DNA from: Stenopsyche tienmushanensis
Lineage: Eukaryota; Arthropoda; Insecta; Trichoptera; Stenopsychidae
Assembly (NCBI GenBank): GCA_008973525.1
Contig: WACJ01000071.1
Location: 186,001 to 250,000 of the forward strand
Direction: 5' to 3'
DNA: 64,000 bases
Positions 1 through 11,725 of the stretch are shown here, one piece after another. How positions within the stretch are numbered: position 1 is the first letter of the stretch; each line of letters opens with the position of its first letter. The notes under the pieces are model-generated. The model was not told the DNA's origin. It saw nothing but the letters and a program-made list of their open reading frames with translations, and did no database searches. Made by a program: the position numbers and the translations under genes.

Positions 1-599
1 TTAAAAAAAAGTTAGGGTAAAAAATGGGTTGTTTATGTTTGATTGGTACAAAAATATAATTAAAACATCTTTTCAATATAATGATAAATCCTTCATCACT
101 AGAAAAGTTTTCTATGGAAATCATCTACGTGCCAGAAAAAAACAAAACTGCTTTTTTATTTGAATACTTCTGGCTATGTATTATTCCTTATATGATTACA
201 AATGCATACCATTATCATATTTCAATATTCATTTCGCTAAAATTTCCCTTCTATTATAAGAACGACTAATTGTTCTTGTTGGATTAACTATTTAAATAAG
301 ACTTAGTGGGTTAACTATGTAAAAAGGGTTTTTAATTGGTATACGAATAACTTTAGGATACATGCCATAAGATTAGCGATGAGTATATTAAGGACTCAAA
401 ATATTGTTATTTTTGAATATATAGTATTTAATAAATAATTGTATTTGGGCATTGCTTGTCTAGCGTAAGCGGAGTGAATGAACGTGAATAGTCTGATGGT
501 AGACTACCAACGTCTCATCTTTTATTTGTGTCTCATCCAGACTTCCAGCGCGGGATGATATTATTTTGATTAATGTAATTTACTAACATTTTTAAAATA
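1..599. other. AT-rich intergenic DNA
   Basis: No gene, transposon end or RNA is recognisable here. The single 62-codon open frame at 81-269 is rich in AT-coded residues, has no domain and looks like chance. A short GC-richer patch at 440-560 has no motif I can name. Confidence 0.5.
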
Positions 600-1080
600 A
601 ATCTAGCTAATATTTCGCGCAATCGCGTGGGACATCGAAATAAATTTCGCTCGAAAAAGACAAGCACTGTTTCGCACGCCTGCCAAAATTTCCGCCCTCG
701 TTACTCTATGAAACTGTTAATTTTAAGACCCATGTGTCATATTCTCTCAAAGTTGGAGTCATTACTAACTCGAAAATGGGCTGAAAACCAAAAAGGACAA
801 GTGCTCCCGAAGGAGATAAGAGGACCGCTCCTCAAACATCCACGTAACATTTCATGATAATTACACGAGCGATGTATACACGCGCGTGTGATTATTACCA
901 TTATCAGTATTCCGTCATCCAATCTCAGGTGACTGGGTGGAAATGGGAGTGGGATTCAAAAAGGGTGGAGATGTCGTTACTTTTATAGAAGGCTTTAATA
1001 TTGCCCGTCGACACAATTTGTTAACGCGTGAAATGGGCGACCCGCTTGAACCTTTGGAACCATTTAAAATAGGCACATTA
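600..1080. promoter_or_regulatory. GC-richer island, possible cis-regulatory DNA
   Basis: Base composition rises over the flanks, with CpG-containing words such as TCGCGCAATCGCG near 615-630 and ACACGCGCGTGTG near 877-889. No open frame here resembles a protein family. The patch resembles other islands in the window that sit between transposon-rich tracts. The regulatory reading is inference from composition only. Confidence 0.2.
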
Positions 1081-1439
1081 TTACATTCTACTTACAAATC
1101 CTAACATATTATTTCCAAATTTACATTTATGCACATGTGCAATAATTCTTGGGGGATGCATTTAAAATTCAAATTATTAAAACGCGTAAAATTTTCATTT
1201 AAGCCGGACAAAAATACGATTTTCCATAAATTTTCGTTGTTATTTACATTTTAATTCCTGACCCGTAAATATGCTACTTTGTTCGTTTGAAACAAAGGCT
1301 AATTGAAAGCAATATTTTTATTAAAACGTGCAAAAATGTTACGGATTCACGGTATGATATAATAATGGCGACACGGCATTATTGCCTCGCTTATATGAAC
1401 ATCAAATACTTTAATGAGACCAATTTATATTCCAACCGC

Positions 1440-1565
1440 TATTACCCGCTTGGGTGACTGGAACTCCCCCCATGGGCCACCCTCCACCCCCACATATTAC
1501 ACCTCCCACCCTCTTTTCTATCGTTCTGGCAACACCAATCAGGGACTGCACATTGCTGCAACGCG
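1440..1565. promoter_or_regulatory. C-rich tract, possible regulatory DNA
   Basis: The + strand is strongly C-rich, with several CACCC/CTCCC words between 1465 and 1515, a pattern that KLF/Sp-type factors can bind. It is isolated within AT-rich DNA. No coding potential was seen. Confidence 0.2.
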
Positions 1566-1865
1566 TATTGCAAAATACTAATTTTTAATAATGCATTTAA
1601 TTTATGTTTTTTTTTAAATAAAAAATCATTGTATTTTTGTACAACAATGCATATTCAATCATAACTTTATTCCTTGAGAAAATTTTAGCACAAATAGAAA
1701 AATAATGATTATACATCAGATTGATGATATCAAAAAAATCTGCAGAATTGCTGTTTAAAAATATTTTTTCAATATGAAATGTACAGTTTAAGACCAACTA
1801 TTGATATAGTATGTTAATTTAATGAATCCTATCATATAGATTTGGAAAAAAATCGTATCTACATA

Positions 1866-2165
1866 GCGTATCACTCAATAAGTTCGTAGGATTACTAATA
1901 AAACAACAGCTTTCAATGCTTTTCTAACATTTCAATAGACTACAGTTTCAGCAATTGCTTCTTCAATGAAGCCAAATCTCTTTTCTCGGGGCATTCTTTT
2001 TAGGTCCGCAAACAGATTGGGAGCCAGATCCAGAAAATACGATAGATGAGGAGACGATTCAAATTGCAATTCGTTCAATTTAGCCATTGTTTCAATCAAC
2101 TTGTGACACGGTGAATTGTCTTAGTGAAAAGGCACTTTTTTCTTCTTCATCTGTGGTCATTTTTT
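1866..2165 (-). pseudogene. Mariner transposase 3' fragment with terminal repeat
   Basis: Read on the minus strand this is the C-terminal part of a mariner transposase. It shows a DNSPCHK motif (the second catalytic D and its neighbours, preceded by a TAA stop where Gln is usual), then KLNELQFE, a degraded SYFLDLAP stretch and FADLKRM. The third-aspartate loop (normally PSDYHLF) has lost residues, so the enzyme is dead. At the low-coordinate end, about 1866-1893, is a typical mariner terminal repeat with the words ACTCAATAAG and TTCGTAGGA. The 5' half of the element is missing. Confidence 0.75.
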
Positions 2166-2169
2166 CATA

Positions 2170-4200
2170 CGTTTTCCTTGATTTCTTGGAACTGAAAAAC
2201 TAAATTTCTTTAGCAACTTGTATAATCAGGCATATGAATGCCTATGAGTGATTTGCAACAAAAATTGTAACGTAAGTTTAAATATTTCTTCTACTCAAAA
2301 ATCTTATTTAAATAATCATACTTAATTTAAAAGATCTTTTAAAAGTTACAGGTCCCTTGTATAAAACTGTTGCTGATTGAATCTTTTTTCCATTATATAT
2401 ATGCATATTCGTTTACTATATCTTCTATTGATCTATTGAACCGAAGATGTACGAGTTACAAATTCAACTTTCCAAAAAACAATATAGTTTATATTTAAGT
2501 CTTTATTTGATGTATTTTTTTTATTTAGTGATATAATAACTTGTTTCATAGATTTATAAAGATCTATTCTGTAACTCGTCAATATGTCACTACATTTGCC
2601 ATTTGAGAATTTTGGTTCCATATTAGCATCATATCAGTTATTGATAGGTCGATCGTGGTCGAAGTGGAATTTGTGTGTAATTCCAGGATATATTAGGGCT
2701 ATTAATATGCAGACTAATGATGCATCCATTAATAGCATAATCTCTAATTCATGTAATGGTTATCAACGCTCCCGATTGCTAGCTACCCCCAGCCCCATAA
2801 ATTTGATGGCGTTATACCATTCTGCGTGATATACAACAAAAGAACATTTGCCACCTCGGTGCATGCATTCCAAATCCGCATCCAATAAATGCACGACTGC
2901 AATAAAAATTAACTGCTGCAAATATAATTTCGCAATATGAATGTGCAAATTCGAATTAATTAGGAGAGCATGCGAGATTTGACATGGTGTAACGTAATTT
3001 GACAGCCCATCCGTGCGAAACGCACGCGAAAATTTGGTCGACGTCAATTAAAACTTTGAAGACTCGAATGCGGGAAACCATCTCAAACAATAACATCTTC
3101 TTGGAAATGCTAACTTCGACACAGTTGCAGAAAACACTAACTTGTACTACGTGTAATTAAATTTTAAACACACTGAAACATCTCGACTCCGGCGAAAAGT
3201 TCAAAACGCGACTTGCATAAGAAGGCGTTCAAATCTCGACGTATTTGCGTTTCGATTTTTCCACCCTCCACTTTTGTTAAATCCTTCTTTAAAAATGCAT
3301 AAATATGGAAAGCGTCTATAAAAACGATATGCTTAAAACGAATCAGGAATATCAAATATAATAACCGCACGGTGTTACCAAATCAGTGTGATTTACTCTG
3401 CGATTCTCTTGTGGAATTGCATGAGGTTCATATGTTATGATCCGAGAGCCGAATTGGAAGAGCATATATTTTATTCTCAAATAATAATTTCAAATTAATC
3501 TTGAATTAAGATTGCATAAACTGATGCCTGCGAATAAATTCGGGCAATAATCAAGCCTTTTTAAGTGCATCAATGCAGAAGATAAAATAAATATGGATAT
3601 AAATGACTTAATAATCCTTTCAAAACAAGTTCAGATGTATAACCAATTTTAGCAAACAATATTTTAATATCATCAAAATTTGAAAATAATTATAAGTAAA
3701 CTTAAAATGGTTGCCGTTTTATTATTTGACCGTTTTTGGGGATTAGTTGCAATTAGACTGCTGAACTTTCACGTCTTGTTTTATGCTCTTCGGTGACTAT
3801 ACTCATCAAGAATAAATTGTGATTTTTAAAATTCAAATTTAAGAACCCAATTTACATTGGATCGATTTTCGCCGAGTGAATAATTTATTCGGAATTTAGT
3901 CTTTTATCAGTTTTTTCTAAAAAGAGATTCCAACGCGAGCCGCTAAAAATATTTGCGATGTACTGGACGATATTTTAAATGTTCGCAAATATCAACGTTG
4001 GTTCCATAAATTTTGAATTAAAAAATACCCTTGGAAGTGAAATACTGGATAAAGTGATATCGAAATTAATTCAGTAACTATTGAAAAAATACCAGTCAAT
4101 ATTTGATACTGGTGTGGGGGACAAAGAAGACAAATGCCACACGAACTAAGCAAAGAAAACCTGAGTGAAACGCATAAACACATGCGAAAAACATGGATGG
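2170..4200. other. AT-rich intergenic DNA
   Basis: No gene is supported. Open frames at 2584-2829 (+), 2763-3047 (-) and 3992-4302 (-) have no recognisable domain. A short inverted match, ACGAGTTACA near 2450 and TGTAACTCGT near 2571, could be a worn MITE, but it is only 10 bp. The piece at 2840-3060 is slightly richer in CpG and has no further structure that I can name. Confidence 0.45.
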
Positions 4201-4209
4201 AAGACAATT

Positions 4210-4440
4210 CAACATCCTCTTTATTCTCCTGACATCGCTCCGTCGGATTTCCATCTTTTTAGATCTATGCAGCATTATTTGGATGGAAAAATTACAAAAC
4301 AAAGGATGAGGTCAAAATGGACTTATAGAAAATTTTAATTCAAAGTCCATGATTTTTATGACAAAGGCATTAAAATTTTATCAGATAGGTGGAGAGAGAT
4401 TATATCCAACGATGGAAATTACATTTTGTAATAATATGTT
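4210..4440 (+). pseudogene. Mariner transposase C-terminal fragment
   Basis: Translation from 4210 gives the hallmark mariner block HPLYSPDIAPSDFHLF, which includes the third catalytic aspartate (PSD), followed by RSMQHYLDGK. After a frameshift and a stop the usual C-terminal block DFYDKGIK..L.DRW..II.NDGNY is still visible. The N-terminal domain and first catalytic Asp are absent, so this is a truncated dead copy. Its wording differs from the other mariner pieces in the window, suggesting a separate insertion or subfamily. Confidence 0.85.
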
Positions 4441-5279
4441 GAAAAATTTTAAAAATATGAGCATTCAAATCTTTCATTTAAAAAACGAAAATATTTATGG
4501 GTACATCTTATATTTGATCAATTTAGGGAATAATCAATAGAATCTGTCAAAAATTTACAAAAAACATGATAGTGCAGCCAAATGCAGTCCATTGCATTAC
4601 CATTGTCTTTCAATATTCAATCATAAGATGACCGGACCACGGACCATTTTTATAAGAACCATTTTTACAATGTCTTGGAAACTTGGTAGATTAACGTTTT
4701 CTGATGTACGAGTATATTGTATAAACACTGATTTTAATAGAAAATTTGGTCGCTGCCTCCCATACTATATAAAGGATTACTCTTTTGAAGATATAGCTTT
4801 TGAGTTTGATGAGTTCAAAACGATATAAAAATGGCAACATAAGATTATATCGCTTAATCAGGATATCAGTAAGGATCATCAAAAATGATTTACCTATTTC
4901 AAGGCAAAGTAATTAATTGTAATTGCGCCATTGCTTAAGTAAATAACTGATAGGATAAATGTATCAAGATTAAATAGTAAGTTTTGGTTAGTTGAATCTA
5001 AAAAACAATATTTACTCATTTCATCAGATTTAATTTCTTGAAAGAAATCTGAAATTTCACAGTTTAAAATGGCAAAATAATAATTATTGATATTTGACAT
5101 GTTGATTGTGTTGTTTATAAATTATTGAGTGATGCAAAATAGCTACTCTCAACAGGTTATTATAATATGGTTGCTAAAAAGAGTACAGGAAATACATAAA
5201 AGAGTTTTTTCCCCATAATCTTGATTGCTGTGGAAAAATCCGACAGTCTCATACATTGTATATCGGTGCATCGGGCTCT
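4441..5279. other. AT-rich intergenic DNA
   Basis: Open frames of 60-80 codons on both strands are low-complexity and unrecognised. No repeat end or RNA gene was found. Confidence 0.45.
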
Positions 5280-5640
5280 CCCAGTGCGTCCCTCTATTCC
5301 TCCGCCTGGAAGATTCATCTTCAGCCGATCGGTTCATAAATTGTTAAGTAGGATCTAAACAGCCGTTTCAGCCAATGGCGAGCCACGTCTGCGGCTGAAC
5401 GACCAATCGCGAGCCACCGTTGCTCATCAAACTTTAAAGCGTTCGGGAATAAATCAGGCGGCCACTTATTTGGCAAACTCGCCCTCTGGGAGACGAAGGC
5501 CTCAGCCGGGCCGCTTTGTTCCTTCGTCACGTATACCACCAGGACACTTGCCAGCTCCAATGACGGCATTCAAATCCAAACACGAATAAATCCCGGCAAT
5601 ATCATCCCGCCGTGTGTCGTTACCGGGGGATGATTTAACA
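5280..5640. promoter_or_regulatory. GC-rich island with a duplicated CCAAT unit
   Basis: A 15-bp unit, CCAATSGCGAGCCAC, occurs twice in the same orientation at 5372-5386 and 5403-5417, 31 bp apart. CCAAT is the NF-Y core, and tandem CCAAT boxes about three helical turns apart are known in animal promoters and enhancers. A related word occurs inverted at 20747-20763. The minus-strand 82-codon frame across the island has no recognisable domain. It could be an enhancer or a cryptic promoter; no transcript is evident. Confidence 0.35.
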
Positions 5641-6849
5641 AATTCCCGAAATCATAACATCGAAGCTATCTGGTAAAAATGTTGCCAATAGATTGCCATC
5701 ACATCAGAGATGCCGATTCTAACAAGAATGTATTTGAATTCCTTCAAAATATTTTTCCTCGAATATCAGAATGATTACGTCTTTCTTGGGTATATGTAGC
5801 TTTTCATTGACGATTTTCCACTCCCATAATTGATATATTTGAAGCGTTGAACACGGAAATATATTAAAGCTTATCATGAATCATTTTTTGTTAAAATAAT
5901 AGCATTGCAATATTGCTCAATGATTATGAAATCATTGGAAAATAACATTTATAAACTTGAGTCTTATGCTAAAAAATCCGCCCTAATAACGATAAATTAA
6001 ATAGCGACAATATCAAGATCTAGCAAGATATACTTATATATATTGTCATTCACTTTGCTGGATCTTAATTCGATTTTAGATCACAAAATCAATAATATAT
6101 GATAAATGATGATTATGGAAATATAAAAATATCGATATCAAAATTCTTACATTAAAAAATAATTACTAAATTAGTATAAAAATCAAAATTTTGCTTTATG
6201 GTCTTACAGAAATTTAACTTTAATAGTCGCAATATTTAAAATTTCTACTATATTAGCAAATAATGTGATTCTTTAATATATTGAAGACAATCTGACCATC
6301 AAAACAATGATTCTCAACATTTTCCTCGCAGTTCATACTACAATCTTCACTTAGCGATAACATAGTAAAATATCCTGCATCCCAAATAGCTTTCTTTAAT
6401 TTTTTACGACAAACAACAAAGATGATATTACATATTTAACGATTACATTTAGGACACGAAATTGTTAAATTTCTATATCCAAATCTATGTATTAAATGAG
6501 ATATTTTTAAAGCTGAATTTATCCATTCAATTGATACGATAAAGGCTTTTGGATACTTTATTGGGAAAAGTCTATCCTGATTGATGGTGAATTTGTAGCA
6601 GTGATTTTTTTTCACATGTGCCCTATATTGAAAACTTATTTGGGTCTATTTTGCAAAAATAAATGGTGAATTAATAAAAAAAAAGCTACTGTTGAATGTT
6701 TTGGAAGCCTTCCGTCCCAAAGGAGAACTTTTTCTGCGGACAGAATGGGTAGACAAAGTGAAAAGCCGTTGACTGATTTTGTTGTTTTAAAAACTGTATT
6801 TTTGTTGCGACTTTTCCTTGATAATAAAGACATGCTTTTAAGGGATTAA
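5641..6849. other. AT-rich intergenic DNA
   Basis: No gene, repeat end or RNA recognised. The minus-strand 65-codon frame near 6636-6833 was inspected for transposase motifs and none was found. Confidence 0.45.
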
Positions 6850-7330
6850 ACGAGGATCATTCGATTCGAGCTTAACAGCGTGTGTTTTATTGTTCAAAAC
6901 GAGACATATGCTGTTACACACGACAAATTCGTCGCTGCGAATCTTGATGGATGGATCCAATTTTACAGTACCGTTCGATTGGGTCCATACCCAACTTGCC
7001 GGCAATATTTGTCGTTTTGAGTGGCCAAATGGAAAAACAACCTCCTTCGATCATTGAATGATACGCGATAGATGTCTATTTCAATCGCAAGTGTGTGTAC
7101 CGTTTACGGGGTGCCGAGGGTGATCCGGCCGATGGGGGGCTCAACCCCCTCAGTGCGCCCCCGTAATAGGATTCCGCTCCCGCGAAGTGCCGTCGTACGT
7201 CTTGCAGTGGATCGCTTTAATAAATAACTACCGCTAGACTCACTTACACGTGTAATATTTACACCGGAGTAAGTAACACGTGGATTATTCACAGTTGTGC
7301 ACGTGTGCAAAATTCATTACTCTACTGTGT
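6850..7330. promoter_or_regulatory. GC-rich island with three CACGTG boxes
   Basis: Perfect CACGTG E-boxes lie at 7247-7252, 7277-7282 and 7300-7305, three in 59 bp, next to a GC-rich block at 7100-7200. CACGTG is bound by bHLH dimers such as Myc/Max, USF, Mitf and Clock/Cycle. Short frames overlapping the block show no domain. Spacing and density suggest a real regulatory module, but this is inference from one sequence. Confidence 0.4.
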
Positions 7331-7780
7331 TGCAGCGGCGCATGCGATTATGCATATGCTTGGAGACACATATACATATAAATTCATCCAGGAATTTTGC
7401 ATGTGGGGGTAGGGGTTCATCTTGGCCTGTAGATGAATGAATAATTTAATCTTTGCATGAATTATGTGACATTGAGTCAACGTCTTTAAATACATTATTT
7501 TATCAAATGGCCATTTTTTAAATTAATTATGATAAAGTCACAGCTCTAAATAATATAATAATGTACAATTTTATTCAAAATTTAAATTGATTTAGATTTA
7601 GGGCGATGCGACCAATGCTAAACGGATTGAAATTGACTTTCTGCCTGATGATTGAATCATATCAACAAACTCTGTCATAAAATGATTCACCGAGGCTCCT
7701 CTATCAAATTGCACAAAAAAACTGTTTGTCCAGGATTTCATCCACTCGATGTACAGCCACAAGATTGACATCCAAATATT
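7331..7780. other. AT-rich intergenic DNA
   Basis: Nothing recognisable is seen in this stretch. Confidence 0.4.
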
Positions 7781-8260
7781 ATATTATGCCGAGGTGGGGC
7801 GTGTTTGCGCCGCTTCAATCGGACGTGTTTGCCGAAGTGTTCGATAAAAATTGGAAAATTGTGAGGGAGCGCTCGAGTGGCGGGTGCAATTTACCTATTC
7901 AAATAATCTTAACCATTTCACACTTGCAGGGGTATGTGTTCAGTGTAAATGGCACTTGCCCCGGGGAGGATGTGCGGGAACCGAAACTCGCTCCCTGTAA
8001 CCGCGAAAGATTAAGTAGGCTTAAAAAGAGATAAAGAGATAAAGCTACTCCATCTGGGAGACTATAACAAGCTGAGGAAGGAAGGGTTTCCAAACCGCAG
8101 CCGGGGAGGAAGCGACTCCATTCGAACGACCCTGCATACAACCTGACAATTCGAAATAAATTTTGTTATTCGTTTTTGAAGTACTAGCGCCGCTTAAGCT
8201 TCAAATTTAATCAAAGGGTCTTTAATCGTAATTTAAAACGGAACTCTAATTTTGACTCGG
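7781..8260. promoter_or_regulatory. GC-richer island, possible regulatory DNA
   Basis: A mixed-composition island ends with an ATCAAAGG word near 8210, which fits the TCF/Pangolin consensus. It contains a 102-codon + frame (7726-8034) and an 80-codon - frame, neither with a known domain or hydrophobic pattern. I favour non-coding regulatory DNA over a gene. Confidence 0.25.
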
Positions 8261-8555
8261 GTAAATGGATCTCTAAATGGGAGCATTGAAAGACGTTTAC
8301 AATAAAAATACAAAATTTAAACCGCATTAATGTACTATTTTCCCCCCAAAATTATAAAGGATTTAGATTGAGTTTGTTTAATGTTGTGTTAGCGGAAGTA
8401 ATATGCACATCTGTCATTATCTTTTTGACTTGGAATTGCAACTAAATTCCTTTTAAATAATACTATAGCTAAATAATATTACTTTCAAATGTGATGATAA
8501 TCGGTATAAGTTAAAAATCGGCATTATAAATTTATACTAAATAAGCCTTTGCACT
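8261..8555. other. AT-rich intergenic DNA
   Basis: Nothing recognisable is seen before the SINE copy that follows. Confidence 0.4.
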
Positions 8556-8722
8556 GAAGGTAGTCCCGCGGTTAAGTGGTTGGAATCGTAATTCAATCAT
8601 CTTGGGTTCAAATCTACAGAAAGTATGGCTAGCGATAACATTTTTAAAATACTACTCGCTATGAAAAACCATGTAAAAATGTTTGACAACAGTCCCATAA
8701 ATGGAAATAATAAAAGCCATCA
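8556..8722 (+). repeat. tRNA-derived SINE, most complete copy
   Basis: The head, 8556-8615, is tRNA-like. It has a box-A-like region ending GGTTAAGTGG and a box-B-like GGTTCAAATC at the right distance for an internal Pol III promoter. The body carries a block shared with other copies: CTATGAAAAACCATG, then CAGTCCCATAAA, and ends near AAAGCCATC. Related copies lie near 9505 (-), 18222 (-), 21185 (+) and 43043/43865 (+). Shared head-plus-body order in dispersed copies is the signature of a SINE; the parental tRNA is not clear. Confidence 0.6.
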
Positions 8723-9504
8723 ACATAGTCCCATCATATAGATATAACATATAGAGTTTAAGTTTTATTATCAAATACATAAGAAAGATTTATTATTAGG
8801 GTTGCTAATCTAAATCTTCAAACGTCAAATTAACTAATAAGAATGATTATTTTCAGTATTTCGCAGTATTTGAATATCATAACGTTGGTACCCCAAAAAA
8901 TTAACACGAAATGCTAAAATAATTTATAGCATATCGTATTAAAACTACAATTTTTGCGTAAAAATACGCTTAATATATCAACAATCTATTAACAAAATAA
9001 ACATACGTTTATCACATAGATCGAGACTAATAATTAAAAATTATATGTAATTATATAAATTATTTTAAGAAAGATAATCAAGTTTCTGCAAACTATTTAA
9101 TATTAGCAATCTTATCAATCAATTAATTAATATAAATCAGCAATGTGAACTATCCTTTTTTAGAGAACAATTAAAATTAAGTTTTTTTCTGATTTTGAAA
9201 AACAAATACTGAGATAACTAATTGAGTTAATTAAGTTTGCCAGGTATTAATGACTGATCTGTGATATTAATTTTTATATCGTGAAATCCCACGCCTGTGA
9301 GTAACTGACTTTAGTGTAATGATTAAAAAAAAGTTTATCTATAGTGCAAAATGTATCTAGAAAACAAAGATTTTTTATAAAAGGATGCTATAGAGAACAT
9401 AAAGTTCACAAGAATCTGGATTTTTTTCTCACTATTTGATAACAGAAGATGAAGCTTTGGTTAAATATAAAAATCTCAAATTCAGAGTAGTTTTTTCAAT
9501 AGAT
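8723..9504. other. AT-rich intergenic DNA
   Basis: Very AT-rich, with no open frame or repeat end that I can name. Confidence 0.45.
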
Positions 9505-9604
9505 TTCAACTATTGCCAACCAATTTATAATGGGTAATCCAACATATAAATTTGAATCCAAGATGATTGAGTTACGAGTCCAATTGTTAAATCACAGGGC
9601 TTCC
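9505..9604 (-). repeat. tRNA-derived SINE copy, core deleted
   Basis: Reverse-complement of 9543-9604 matches the SINE head, sharing the words CGTAACTCAATCATCTTGG and ATTCAAAT. The middle of the body is missing, and only the TTGGCAATAGT tail word remains near 9507-9517. This is a truncated, inverted copy of the family at 8556. Confidence 0.5.
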
Positions 9605-11489
9605 TATAGATAGAGAGTGATTTTTTATTGTTTGATTGTATACAAAACAAGACTATCTTATATTATATTATTATATATATAATTACTTCTTTGTAAAATA
9701 CAATCTAAGAGAAAAATCTCTCAAAAAGCGTACTACTTCTGCATGACAACGTAAGCATGTAATGCACATGTATGTAAAAAAAAATTGACATTTAAAAATG
9801 AACCAGAAGTCAGTTGAACAATCAAAAAAATGTTTTCCTCGTTGATCAAGTCGATACAATGACGTATTTAGGGTTATTTTAAAAAATGAAAATGTATTTA
9901 ATTTACTTCCTACTTAGGTAAATTATTAAACATTCCTCGTATATTTCAAAACTTACCTCCGCTCCAAATATTTTATAAAACCAAGCCAAGTGTTAATACT
10001 GTATATTATGTTCCATTTACTACGGGCTTCCCCTTCATATGCCATTCTGTGTATTCTGTAAACACCCACAACCCAAAATGATAATGCATCAGATTTATAC
10101 GAAATGCAATTGCATGAATACAATTTAGCACGTCTACGTCATAGTGCTCTTGTATTTGATTAACCACTCAATTGCATAATCTATTTTAATGTATGAATTT
10201 TTTTAAGCGACGGAATATAACCCAACGTGGCATATTCTTGTGTATGTATAAACCTCTTTAAAGTTAGACGGGGTAGGTCAGTATATCAAATAGCATTTGG
10301 AGACTTTGCCGAGGGTAAATATTTACATTAAAGAAGATTGCGAAAAGCAATATGGAAATTCAGGAAAAACGATTTCCATCCGAAGTTTGAAAGGACTGTT
10401 TGCTAACGGACAATCCTTACAAACTTATGCAAACGGGCTATAATATAATTGACACCATAAGACCCCGAGAAATAAACATCTTTTCAATTTCCCAATAGGA
10501 TAGGTCCCCCTTTTGCGGAGCATAACAATTTAATACTCGAACATAGAATCTCCAATTTTATACATCGATCCGTTTAGAAATATGTTCATTTAATCATATT
10601 CAAATACTTAAAACTTGAATCAATAACATTATATTTTTATTTACATTTTAAGATGCCGTTGTATTAATTGTAATACTTTAGTTCTAAAATACGAGTAGAA
10701 AGCGATGGTCATTGAAATCTGTGTAACACTTTTTAGTCGGGTGCAGACGCGCGGAAATATTGGAAATGTGCTCAAATTATTAAACATATTTTCGAAAAAT
10801 TCTCATGTGACAATTCATGTGAAATCTGATAATACATATTTAGCTGATTTCAATCAAAAGTCAGCATAATTCATAAAAATGTTCGTTCATTATCAAATGG
10901 AACCAATGTTGTAACCATTATCCGACATAAAACAGATTGCTATACTACCAGCAGTTAATGTGTTAATAATGATGCACTTAAGGTATTACTATGATATATT
11001 ATATGAATATGATAAATAGTATTGCTTATGTCGCGTTACAGTAATAATTGTAAAAATATGCTCTGACTAAAATGTGTTAAGCTGACAGTTGACAGCCCTA
11101 ATAAAATTCAACTAAATAACGATTTTTCCGGAGATAAATTTTGTTTGTATTCTATTGAAAATAGCAGATAATAGATATTTAAAAAGTGAGTCTTCATCGA
11201 AAATTAAAGCTAATCAATTATATTATCCAAGCCAATGGCGTCTTTGTTATTTAATAAGATCGAATTAATAAAATAAAAATACTATAAAAATAAAAATATT
11301 GGAAATTGACACTGTTAGATAATGGCAAAGGTTTTTATTGGTGAGATTTAATCTAACCTTTTATTATTGAATAAAATAAAATGCAAATAAAGATGTGAGG
11401 GATGCTTTTGTAATACAATTCGAACAGAATAATAGAAGCTGCATTATACTTAATTATAAATGGGACTAGATTGTACTTGGGCAATTAGT
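9605..11489. other. AT-rich intergenic DNA
   Basis: No gene or recognisable transposon is present. Compositional runs include TA-rich DNA near 9655-9685. A moderately mixed patch at 10240-10520 has no motif I can defend. Confidence 0.45.
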
Positions 11490-11725
11490 TACTCAGAATT
11501 CATGTCTGCTCCCAGAATAGCGGGTACGTTAAGGTCCGCAAATTGTGGCGATTTAGTAGTTGCAGGTCAGGTCCGGAGCTAAGGTGGAATTGGAAGTAAA
11601 AGAGGACTGGACTGGAAGACGGATGCCGCAGTGGGGCGTGATTAAACGATCTAATTAGGGGTCGTAAAAGTTTAAGTTAACCGAGCGAGAAGCATTTACG
11701 GGGAGCACGGTGTTAGATGTTCATT
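11490..11725. promoter_or_regulatory. Mixed-composition island with homeodomain-like words
   Basis: GC content rises above the flanks. GATTAAACG, CTAATTAGG and a TCGTAAAAG word cluster at 11638-11671; these resemble homeodomain and Cad/AbdB-type sites. Such sites are short and frequent in AT-rich DNA, so the case rests on their density in a GC-richer patch. No coding signal was found. Confidence 0.25.

Noticed and set aside
2449..2580. MITE with ACGAGTTACA inverted ends
   Set aside because: Only a 10-bp match with no target duplication or second copy.
7726..8034. 102-codon + strand frame
   Set aside because: No domain, no splice context, and a similar-length frame lies on the other strand; typical chance frame in a GC-richer island.
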